From contig CATWBR010000156.1 in NCBI GenBank assembly GCA_958349075.1, positions 1-9,356 of the forward strand: DNA of 9,356 nucleotides, given 5' to 3'. Under the pieces are notes generated by a model, which was not told where the DNA came from, made no database searches, and saw only the letters and a program-made list of their open reading frames with translations. Below are positions 1-5,851 of the stretch, piece after piece. A program made the translations under genes and the position numbers. Positions within the stretch are counted from its first letter, which is position 1; each line of letters starts with the position of its first letter. Source of the DNA: an uncultured Clostridium sp. GTDB taxonomy: Bacteria > Bacillota > Clostridia > Lachnospirales > Lachnospiraceae.

Positions 1-16
1 TAAAGGAGGAGATAAG

Positions 17-409
17 ATGTTTTTTGATTCGTTTTTTTTCGGAGGCGGCTTTGACATCCTGTTTTTCCTGGTATTCTTTATAATTATAGGGATGTTTGTT
101 ATGATGTTTATCAGAGGGATCGGTGAATGGAACCGCAATAACCAGTCTCCCAGGCTGACGGTGGAGGCCAGAATCGTTTCCAAGCGTACGAATGTCAGCC
201 ATCACACGCAACATAATGCCGGGGATGCGACGGGCGCTCATGGCATGCATTCCACATCCTCCACCAGCTACTATGTGACGTTTGAGGTCGAAAGCGGCGA
301 CAGGATGGAGCTGCGGCTCAGCGGCGGCGATTATGGGATGCTTGCGGAAGGGGATGTGGGACATTTAACATTTCAGGGAACCAGGTATCTGGGATTTAAC
401 AGGCAATAG
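17..409 (+). CDS. DUF2500 family membrane-anchored protein
   Basis: 130 aa. One hydrophobic segment at about residues 12-34 should anchor the N-terminus in the membrane; the rest is a small soluble domain. The segment from about residue 47 to the end (VEARIVSKRTNVSHH, then YYVTFEVESGDRMEL and GTRYLGF) matches the DUF2500 pattern as I remember it. Function is unknown for the family. A histidine-rich linker (His62, 63, 66, 75, 78) with Gly/Ser/Thr lies between the anchor and the beta-rich domain. The ATG has a very strong SD (AAAGGAGG at 2-9) at normal spacing. The next gene starts 16 nt after the stop, so the two are probably co-transcribed. The promoter must be left of the window. Family call fairly sure; no function can be given. 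Confidence 0.85.
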   Translation: MFFDSFFFGGGFDILFFLVFFIIIGMFVMMFIRGIGEWNRNNQSPRLTVEARIVSKRTNVSHHTQHNAGDATGAHGMHSTSSTSYYVTFEVESGDRMELRLSGGDYGMLAEGDVGHLTFQGTRYLGFNRQ

Positions 410-425
410 AAAGGGGAATTGATTG

Positions 426-686
426 ATGAAAGGGAAAGGAAGAGTAATCGGACTGATTCTTTCTGTTTTGACGGCGGCAGGGGTACTTTTAAGCCTTGCA
501 AGCCTGTATATTGAAAAACAGGCCCAGGGTGCGGTCTCGATTATAGGAGGGGCGGATGGCCCGACGGCTATTTATGTAGCGTTCAAGACGGGGGACGCCA
601 CCTCTGTTTATGTTGTAACCGTATTAATGGTTATTATTACCGCAGTGTATTTTGTTTATAGAAAAAGAACGGGAGGAGGGAGGTAA
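426..686 (+). CDS. Two-TM miniprotein with OadB-type GGADGPT motif
   Basis: 86 aa from the ATG at 426. An in-frame TTG at 423 is possible, but the SD AAGGGG at 411-416 sits 9 nt before the ATG, so ATG is preferred. Layout: basic N-terminus (MKGKGR), TM1 at about 7-28, a short outside or loop segment with IIGGADGPTAIYVA (about 39-52), TM2 at about 60-78, then a basic tail (RKRTGGGR). GGADGPTAI is the signature of the Na+-translocating decarboxylase beta subunit (OadB/GcdB/MmdB), where its Asp is a Na+-site residue. Those subunits are far larger and polytopic; no other part of one is present here, nor any alpha or biotin subunit. Automatic pipelines often label such proteins 'decarboxylase subunit beta', which is misleading. 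Function unknown. Its stop is directly followed by the next start codon, so coupling is likely. Confidence 0.82.
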   Translation: MKGKGRVIGLILSVLTAAGVLLSLASLYIEKQAQGAVSIIGGADGPTAIYVAFKTGDATSVYVVTVLMVIITAVYFVYRKRTGGGR

Positions 687-959
687 ATGCTTTCAGTTTT
701 TAACAGAAGGGAGGTATATGTAACACAGAATATGAAGAAGCAGGCCGAGGTCAGGGATACGCTTGCCGCCGCAGGGATTAACTACACGTTTAAAGTGTGC
801 AGCCGCGGCGGTCCGCTTGGATGCCTCGGTATGAATCCTTTGGCGACGAGTCTGCTGGCAAGGGAGGAGTGCTCTTATACATTCTATGTGCATAAGAAAG
901 ATTACGAATGGGCCCTGAGCCTGCTGCAGAGGATCGGGAATGTGGGTGAAACTGCTTGA
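687..959 (+). CDS. Small DUF2007-like protein
   Basis: 90 aa, soluble, no signal peptide or TM. The ATG directly abuts the stop of the preceding gene, and the SD (GGGAGG, 675-683 region) lies inside that gene's 3' end, so translation is likely coupled. The N-terminal EVYVTQNMKKQAEVRDTLAA, a central Gly/Cys-containing loop, and a C-terminal FYVHKKDYEWALSLLQ resemble the small alpha/beta DUF2007 ('putative signal transducing protein') family, in which an ACT-like fold ends in a helix of this type. The assignment rests on motif feel and is tentative. Cysteines at about 38, 46 and 62 are noticeable. Function unknown; its placement suggests it works with the two membrane proteins upstream. Confidence 0.75.
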   Translation: MLSVFNRREVYVTQNMKKQAEVRDTLAAAGINYTFKVCSRGGPLGCLGMNPLATSLLAREECSYTFYVHKKDYEWALSLLQRIGNVGETA

Positions 960-989
960 TTTTCAGGGGTATAACCGTTTCTGAGCTTC

Positions 990-1010
990 ATTTTCGGCGG
1001 GGACGAAAAT
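990..1010 (+). other. Small 7-bp stem-loop in intergenic gap
   Basis: ATTTTCG (990-996) pairs perfectly with CGAAAAT (1004-1010) across a 7-nt loop. No T-run follows, so it is not a terminator by itself. It precedes the larger hairpin at 1021-1061 and may be part of the same 3' end structure. Confidence 0.35.
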
Positions 1011-1020
1011 TTCGACAAAG

Positions 1021-1061
1021 CGGGTATCCTGGAAGCGTATCGGTTGCTTCCGGGATACCCG
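1021..1061 (+). terminator. 16-bp hairpin, terminator-like
   Basis: CGGGTATCCTGGAAGC (1021-1036) pairs with GCTTCCGGGATACCCG (1046-1061) over 16 positions with one G-U type wobble, closing a 9-nt loop. It sits between the stop of the 687-959 gene and the SD of the 1091 gene. The following TATAGATTTTAG is only a weak U-tract, so termination may be partial, or the element may instead be an mRNA 3' stabiliser or processing site. The hairpin is certain; the terminator role is inferred. Confidence 0.55.
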
Positions 1062-1090
1062 TATAGATTTTAGAAAAAGGAGCAGCATTT

Positions 1091-2071
1091 ATGAACGTAT
1101 ATTATTCTGGAAACTTTCGGGGACATGGGAGCCGGGAGGAGGCCGGTGTACAGGTGGCTTTGGGCAGAATGTTTGAATACGGCGGATATGAATGGCTGGT
1201 TCCCGCAGTTTATTGCTGTGATCAGGGACTGGTTCTTGATATCTGCCGTAAAATTCCGGTGGAGAATGTGAAAGAATTTTACAGGAAGTGGGCCGGAGCG
1301 GATGAAGATGAGCTTAACGCGGAGCAGCGTGATTTAATAGAGTCTGAGAGCCCGTGGAACTTCGAAGTTTCTTTTGGACTCAGGGTGAACGGCAGGATGG
1401 TGGACAGTGACAGGAGCTGTGGCGGCGGCTGGCAGGGATTTACAGAGGAGGCGGCCAGCGATGTGATAAGCGAGGTGATGGGGGCATATGCCCTGGATAG
1501 AAATTTCGCCTGGTATATCCACCGTGCATATTACCGCTGGAGCGGTGAAGGGCGGGAAGAACTCAAATCCCTGTCCCTTGTGTTTCAACCGGAACATGAG
1601 GAAATCCCCTGCGGTTGTCATTTTACGGCAGCCGCAGGCTGTGGGCCGTTTAAGATTCCGTTTTACCATCCCGTTACAGGGGAAGAATATCGTCTTTGTG
1701 TGCTTTCCTGTGCAGGGGCGGCCCTGCCCGGAGAATCCCTGGAACATGAGATGCCGGAGATTGGCAAAGTCACATTTCCGGGGAATTACTGTGTGCTCGA
1801 GTATGAGATAGAGGGAGATAAAATGCTCAAAGAGAAAATTATTGTGAAAGACATATCCGAAGATGATCCGGCACAACAGGAAAAGGAAGAAGCGTTAGAC
1901 GGCCCGTCAGCCATCGGAATCATCTTCGGGGCGGACAAAGGAGAGGAGACCACAGAGCGCGGCCGTGAAAGAGTCCGTTCCTCCATGCACTTTGCAAAGA
2001 GGGAGCGGACAGACTGGTATATCAGCCTGAAGACGGTACGTTATGAACCGGAGGAGTACCAACTGATCTGA
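1091..2071 (+). CDS. Hypothetical protein, paralog 1 of tandem pair
   Basis: 326 aa, soluble, acidic, no signal peptide or TM. I do not recognise a named domain. It aligns almost without gaps over its full length with the next gene: EWLVPAVYC (34-42), DICxxIPV (50-57), EFxxKW (62-67), LDRxxAW (135-141), PCGCHFT (173-179), HPVT (193-196), LSC (205-207), NYCVLEY (232-238), and SxMHF (297-301) then WY. Seven cysteines are shared with the paralog: 42, 52, 174, 176, 184, 207, 234. Residues 271-284 (GPSAIGIIFGADKG) are a degenerate copy of the IIGGADGP motif in the miniprotein at 426-686. I recall similar Clostridia hypotheticals with this motif before a conserved CSALHF-type segment; that is memory, not a search. 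SD AAAAAGGAG lies 8 nt from the ATG. Function unknown. Confidence 0.88.
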   Translation: MNVYYSGNFRGHGSREEAGVQVALGRMFEYGGYEWLVPAVYCCDQGLVLDICRKIPVENVKEFYRKWAGADEDELNAEQRDLIESESPWNFEVSFGLRVNGRMVDSDRSCGGGWQGFTEEAASDVISEVMGAYALDRNFAWYIHRAYYRWSGEGREELKSLSLVFQPEHEEIPCGCHFTAAAGCGPFKIPFYHPVTGEEYRLCVLSCAGAALPGESLEHEMPEIGKVTFPGNYCVLEYEIEGDKMLKEKIIVKDISEDDPAQQEKEEALDGPSAIGIIFGADKGEETTERGRERVRSSMHFAKRERTDWYISLKTVRYEPEEYQLI

Positions 2072-2127
2072 GCGGAACATCATGTGCTTAGAACTTCAGA
2101 ACGACGGACAGAAGAAGGGAACAGAAA

Positions 2128-3108
2128 ATGAAAGTATATTTTACGGGTGATTTTGGGGAAGGGGATAAAAACATGCAGGAGGGTAAACTCCTGGACATAA
2201 AAAGTGTGTTCCGCTGCAATGGACATGAATGGCTGGTGCCGGCAGTCTACTGCTTTGAGGAGGGGATTTCCGTTGACATCTGCAAGCGGATTCCGGTGAA
2301 AGAAGTAATGGAATTTTTTGAAAAATGGCCGCGTACAGGGCGTGTTGGGCTGACGATGGAACAGCAGGATGAAAGAAGGGCAGCCGATCCCTTCAGTGGG
2401 CATTGCCGATTCGATCTTCATGTCAACGGAAAGAAGATAAGGGGAGAGGGCTGGAGCAAAACCACGTGGTACGGGACGAATGATGGGAGGGAAGATGAGG
2501 ATGCCGGGGAAATGCTTGAAACGTATGAACTGGACAGGGATTCGGCATGGTCGTTTTACCGGGCGCGTTTCTGCTGGCCCGAAGGCGCGGAAGAGATAAA
2601 AACGCTTTACATGACCGTAACGGCCTATGCAGATACGGTTCCCTGCGGCTGCCGCTTTACGTCGGCCGTGGGCTGCGTTCCGTTTGACGTGGAATTTACC
2701 CATCCGGTCACAAGCGATAACCGGCGTCTTCATATCTTGTCCTGCACCCGTGCCCGCATGGACAATGAACAGACGGGATGGGAGCAGGATCAAGAACAGG
2801 ACTGCTTTATTTACCCGGAAAATTACTGCAGGCTGGAATACAGGGAAGTGACTCCGGACTCACCGGCAGGCGCTGTTACGGTCCGTGACTGTGCCCGCTC
2901 AGATATGCCCATCAGGAAAGAGACGGCCGAATCGGACGGTTCGGCTGCCGTGAATATAATCGGGGGTGCCCGCGGTGTGACCGTATTGACGGATTCCAAT
3001 GTGAAAATAGCCTGCTCCGCCATGCATTTCGAGGAGCAACAGCAGGTGGAATGGTATGTGAGCGCTGAAATGATACCGTTTGAGCCGAGGAAGATTAAAC
3101 TTTTATAA
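2128..3108 (+). CDS. Hypothetical protein, paralog 2 of tandem pair
   Basis: 326 aa, the same length as its upstream paralog and 56 nt after it, with no terminator between; probably one operon and a tandem duplication that has diverged strongly. Conserved blocks fall at nearly identical positions: EWLVPAVYC 34-42, DICKRIPV 50-57, LDRDSAW 135-141, PCGCRFT 172-178, HPVT 192-195, NYCRLEY 232-238, SAMHF 297-301. The shared cysteines are 42, 52, 173, 175, 183, 206, 234. Its motif copy, AAVNIIGGARGVTVL (273-287), keeps IIGGA but has lost the Asp-Gly-Pro-Thr of the full GGADGPT signature, while paralog 1 keeps an Asp. The middle (about 105-130) is the most divergent part. The SD (GAAGGGA, around 2114-2120) is moderate. 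No signal peptide or TM. Function unknown; a structural or sensory role is as possible as an enzymatic one. Confidence 0.88.
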   Translation: MKVYFTGDFGEGDKNMQEGKLLDIKSVFRCNGHEWLVPAVYCFEEGISVDICKRIPVKEVMEFFEKWPRTGRVGLTMEQQDERRAADPFSGHCRFDLHVNGKKIRGEGWSKTTWYGTNDGREDEDAGEMLETYELDRDSAWSFYRARFCWPEGAEEIKTLYMTVTAYADTVPCGCRFTSAVGCVPFDVEFTHPVTSDNRRLHILSCTRARMDNEQTGWEQDQEQDCFIYPENYCRLEYREVTPDSPAGAVTVRDCARSDMPIRKETAESDGSAAVNIIGGARGVTVLTDSNVKIACSAMHFEEQQQVEWYVSAEMIPFEPRKIKLL

Positions 3109-3148
3109 AGGCAGAAAGATAGGAGCAGAGATACGGAATCAGGAAAAG

Positions 3149-3232
3149 AATCAGAGGCATAGAGTCAGAGGCATAGAGTCAGAGGCATAGAGTCAGGGGC
3201 ATAGAATCAGAAATATAGAATCAGAGGAATAA
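3149..3232 (+). repeat. Six 14-bp tandem repeats
   Basis: Consensus ARTCAGAGGCATAG, six copies head to tail at 3149, 3163, 3177, 3191, 3205 and 3219. Copies 2 and 3 are identical, copy 1 and copy 4 differ from them by one base, and copies 5 and 6 have drifted more. The period is not a multiple of three and no gene runs through it, so it is non-coding. It lies just after the paralog pair and before the terminator-like hairpins. It may be a slippage-generated minisatellite; related GGAATCAG-like bases begin just upstream (3135-3143). Confidence 0.9.
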
Positions 3233-3293
3233 GAGCAAACGCAACGGCTCAGAGTCTTGGCTCAGAAGTACAGGAGAATAGGAATTATCACAG

Positions 3294-3322
3294 GGGAAAA
3301 CAGAAATGTTTTCTCTTTTTTT
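3294..3322 (+). terminator. Intrinsic terminator for the paralog operon
   Basis: GAAAACA (3296-3302) pairs with TGTTTTC (3307-3313) around a GAAA tetraloop. The stem extends outward by one G-U and one G-C pair (3294-3295 with 3314-3315). A run of seven T (3316-3322) follows immediately. A stem with GNRA loop and U-run is the classic Rho-independent layout, although the stem is AT-rich. Confidence 0.6.
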
Positions 3323-3334
3323 GTGGGAGCCTGC

Positions 3335-3372
3335 CTGTCATTGCACGATGCCCGATTTAATGACAGCTTTTT
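3335..3372 (+). terminator. Second terminator-like hairpin
   Basis: CTGTCATT (3335-3342) pairs perfectly with AATGACAG (3359-3366); C then TTTTT follow (3367-3372), with another T-run at 3377-3383. The 16-nt loop contains a small inner GCA/TGC pair. The long loop makes it weaker than the hairpin just upstream; together they could act as a tandem terminator insulating the DUF3604 cassette. Confidence 0.45.
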
Positions 3373-3396
3373 CGCCTTTTTTTGTCATATTGTCTT

Positions 3397-3405
3397 TGGT
3401 ATAGT
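3397..3405 (+). promoter_or_regulatory. Extended -10 promoter for the DUF3604 cassette
   Basis: TGGTATAGT is a TGn-extended -10 box (TATAGT at 3400-3405). No good -35 hexamer lies 17 nt upstream, only T-rich sequence; TTGTCA at 3382-3387 is too close. Extended -10 promoters can work without a -35. Initiation near 3412 would give a leader of about 165 nt. It is the best promoter candidate I found between the terminator-like hairpins and the 3579 start. Confidence 0.45.
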
Positions 3406-3430
3406 GAAGATAAAGGTAACGGCTCAGATA

Positions 3431-3548
3431 GGTCTGCGCAGTTACTGCGCTGACCGTACAAAAAGGTAGTGGCAGCAAGCATTCGGCTCATCGCGCAGCG
3501 ATTGTCTTAACCGAATGCCGTAACAGTTCATGCTGTCTGAACTGTTAC
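3431..3548 (+). promoter_or_regulatory. Structured leader with three stem-loops
   Basis: Three hairpins in a row lie in the untranslated region ahead of the DUF3604 gene. First, GGTCTGCGCAG (3431-3441) with CTGCGCTGACC (3445-3455), one mismatch, 3-nt loop. Second, GCATTCGG (3479-3486) with CCGAATGC (3511-3518), enclosing an inner ATCGC/GCGAT hairpin (3490-3502). Third, GTAACAGTTCA (3520-3530) with TGAACTGTTAC (3538-3548), a perfect 11-bp inverted repeat with a 7-nt loop, ending 18 nt before the GGAGG of the SD. No T-run follows any of them, so they are not intrinsic terminators. This could be an RNA leader that controls expression, an operator for the regulator at 7331-8644, or a copy of a dispersed palindromic intergenic repeat. 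I do not recognise a known riboswitch. Confidence 0.5.
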
Positions 3549-3578
3549 AGATAAAGAAAAAACATTGGAGGGTGAGCA

Positions 3579-5837
3579 ATGAGACTGAATCAGGAATATC
3601 TGGGCAGCCTGTTTTGTGAAGTGCTGCAGGGCGAACTGGTGGCCGGGATGCCGAATACGATACGTGCGGTATATACGGTGGGAAAATACGGAATTGACGA
3701 TGGCGGAAATATCAGGTTTGCAAGACAGGGGGTGACCGATTGGGAGGCGGTGCAGACCGTAAATGAGCGGAAATCGGGTTACAGTACCGTGTCGGCAAGC
3801 GGGGAGGCATCCGTAAAAATCCTGCCCGTTTCGGATGGAATCAGACCCTATGAGAACGCGGTGACCGTACATGTCAGTGACGGATGCTTAAAGGAAGGAG
3901 ATAGGGTGGAACTTCTTCTGGGCGACACGTCGGCAGGTTCACCGGGAATCATAACACAGACAATGGCGGAGAGGAACCACAAGATTATTGCCATGGTGGA
4001 TCCCTTTGGCAGCAACCGTTATGAGGAAATTCATCCGGCCTGCCTCCTGCATGTGAAAAGCGGCGTCTGTGGGGAAGTCAGCCTGGTAGCGCCCAGCAAA
4101 GTCAGGGTAAATGAGCCGTTTGAAATGAGAATACGGATTCTGGATGAACATGGCAACCGCTGTGAGGATTTTGCGGGGGAGGTAGAGCTGGAGACTCCAC
4201 ACGGATTCCGGTGCGAAAGCCGCCGGTTCTGTATGGAGAAAGAAGACAGGGGCGTAAAACTGGTCAAATGCAGTATCGAAAAGGAGGGAAGTTTTCTAGC
4301 GCATGTCCGTATCCCGAATTACGATCTTCAGTCGGCAGGCAATGTGATCAAGGCGGAAAATGATATGGAGTACCGTCTTTTCTGGGGAGATATGCACGGC
4401 CAGAACTGCGAAGCCGGCGGTCTGGGCAGCATGGAGGATTCCATGGAATTTGCAAGGGAGGTGGGAGCCCTCGATTTTACCGGATGGCAGGGGAATGACT
4501 TTGAAGTGTCGGATGAAAACTGGGAGCATGTAGGACAGGCAATCAGAAAGAATCATTGCAACGGCCGTTTTGTCGTATTTCCTGGGTACGAATGGTCGGG
4601 AAATACCTGCGCTGGGGGAGATCACAATATTTATTACCTGAATGATGGGGAGAAACTGTTTCACAGCAGCCGATGGCTTTACAAGGAACCGGGAAGATAC
4701 GAGGGCCGGGGGAGGGAAGACGATGGGGAGGACTGTTATCCCATCAGCGAATTGTGGGAGCGTTTCAGGGGAAAGACCGATGTTATGGCTATTCCTCATG
4801 TGGGAGGCCGTCATGCCGATTTTTCGTTCTATAACCCGGAACTGACACCTGTAATAGAGGTACATTCCCATCACGGTATTTTTGACTGGTTCCTGGAGGA
4901 GGCGGTGTCAAGAAAGATGAAGGTGGGCTTTATTGCCAGCAGCGACGATCATACGTCCAGGCTGGGGCTATCCTATCCTGTCGGAACGGATTCGGGCAGC
5001 TTCGGCGCGACCTTTGATGTAAAATCGGGACTCACGGCAGTATATGCAAAGGAGCTGACCCGGGAGGGGATTTGGGAGGCGCTTAAAGAAAGGAGATGTT
5101 ACGGGACAACCTCATCCCGGATTATCGCGGAATTTAGCGTGAACGGAGCGATGATGGGGAGCGAGATAACAGCCGGAAACGAGGTGACGGCCAAGTTTGG
5201 AATCAGCGCCAATGCCCCTGTGGATCGTGTGGAACTGTATAGAAATCTGGACAGAATACACACATTTACACCGGACTCTGTTAAACTGGACGATAGGGCG
5301 GAAAATACCGCAAAAAAGAAAATTAAAATCGCATGGACCGGAGTAAAAACTTATTACCGTAACAAATCGGTCCGTTGGGACGGCAGTATTCTGGTGCGGA
5401 ACGGGAGAATCGCAGGGGCGGAAAACTTCGCAATCGACAATTGCAGAGAGGGAATCCAGTCAATTGGAAACCAGGCTCTCCACTTTAAGTCAAAGACATC
5501 GGGAGATGAGGACGGAGTGATCATGGATGTAATTCCCGTTCCCGGAAATCAGTGTGAAATCATCTTTTCCAGCATGCAGAAAACGGTAACGGTTCCTCTG
5601 GAGAGGATAACCGACACCCCATATGAACATTATATTGGTGAAGTGGGAAGAAAAGTGACATTTTCCCTGGAGAGGATACAGGAAAAACCAAAGAACGGTG
5701 TCTACAGCTTTACGGGGACATTTAAAGATTCCGGCATGGGGGCCGGGCTGAACCTCTATTATATAAAAGCGTATTTAAAAGATGGAAACAGGGCGTGGGT
5801 GTCTCCGGTATTTGTAAACAGCGGGGAGCAGGGATGA
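3579..5837 (+). CDS. DUF3604 predicted metal-dependent hydrolase
   Basis: 752 aa, no signal peptide or TM, so cytosolic. The N-terminal 250 or so residues look like beta-sandwich modules; LVAPSKVRVNEPFEMRIRIL (169-188) is Ig-like. The central part has the DUF3604/PHP-like pattern: FWGDMHGQ (268-275), FPGYEWSGN (334-342), GDHNIYYL (347-354), IPHVGGRH (405-412), EVHSHHG (427-433), SSDDHTSR (454-461) and LTREGIWEALKERRCYGTT (493-511). Likely metal ligands are Asp271, His273, His407, His429 or 431, Asp457 and His458. The C-terminus (about 515-750) is again beta-rich. The family is known as predicted PHP-superfamily hydrolases, substrate mostly undefined; motif 1 here has GQ where many members have HT. 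SD GGAGG (3567-3571) lies 7 nt from the ATG. The carrier gene starts 14 nt downstream, suggesting that this enzyme acts on a transported compound. Confidence 0.85.
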   Translation: MRLNQEYLGSLFCEVLQGELVAGMPNTIRAVYTVGKYGIDDGGNIRFARQGVTDWEAVQTVNERKSGYSTVSASGEASVKILPVSDGIRPYENAVTVHVSDGCLKEGDRVELLLGDTSAGSPGIITQTMAERNHKIIAMVDPFGSNRYEEIHPACLLHVKSGVCGEVSLVAPSKVRVNEPFEMRIRILDEHGNRCEDFAGEVELETPHGFRCESRRFCMEKEDRGVKLVKCSIEKEGSFLAHVRIPNYDLQSAGNVIKAENDMEYRLFWGDMHGQNCEAGGLGSMEDSMEFAREVGALDFTGWQGNDFEVSDENWEHVGQAIRKNHCNGRFVVFPGYEWSGNTCAGGDHNIYYLNDGEKLFHSSRWLYKEPGRYEGRGREDDGEDCYPISELWERFRGKTDVMAIPHVGGRHADFSFYNPELTPVIEVHSHHGIFDWFLEEAVSRKMKVGFIASSDDHTSRLGLSYPVGTDSGSFGATFDVKSGLTAVYAKELTREGIWEALKERRCYGTTSSRIIAEFSVNGAMMGSEITAGNEVTAKFGISANAPVDRVELYRNLDRIHTFTPDSVKLDDRAENTAKKKIKIAWTGVKTYYRNKSVRWDGSILVRNGRIAGAENFAIDNCREGIQSIGNQALHFKSKTSGDEDGVIMDVIPVPGNQCEIIFSSMQKTVTVPLERITDTPYEHYIGEVGRKVTFSLERIQEKPKNGVYSFTGTFKDSGMGAGLNLYYIKAYLKDGNRAWVSPVFVNSGEQG

Positions 5838-5851
5838 AAGGAATATGAGAT

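Noticed and set aside
426..686. Truncated OadB-type decarboxylase beta subunit (pseudogene)
   Set aside because: The small protein is complete, with its own SD, two TM segments and basic ends, and no decarboxylase remnants flank it; only the short motif is shared.
970..975. TATAAC as a -10 box for the paralog operon
   Set aside because: No -35 at proper spacing and no TG extension; it also lies before the hairpin that would interfere with the transcript.
1334..1876. 180-aa open frame on the - strand
   Set aside because: Antisense shadow of paralog 1; composition is untypical and no family signal is visible.
2080..2793. 237-aa open frame on the - strand
   Set aside because: It lies antisense to the second paralog, whose protein is conserved against its neighbour; no SD and no recognisable protein features, so it is a shadow frame.
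3149..3232. CRISPR array
   Set aside because: The units are 14 bp, directly abutting, without unique spacers, and no cas genes are near; it is a simple tandem repeat.
3257..3469. 70-aa frame in the intergenic gap, beginning with TTG
   Set aside because: No SD; its hydrophobic stretch comes from T-runs of the terminator-like hairpins, and it overlaps the promoter and a stem-loop.
3411..3578. Known riboswitch or T-box in the leader
   Set aside because: I could not match conserved core sequences of common riboswitch classes or a T-box motif, and no terminator with U-run ends the leader.
4296..4874. 192-aa open frame on the - strand
   Set aside because: Antisense to the metal-binding core of the DUF3604 gene; no SD or family signal.
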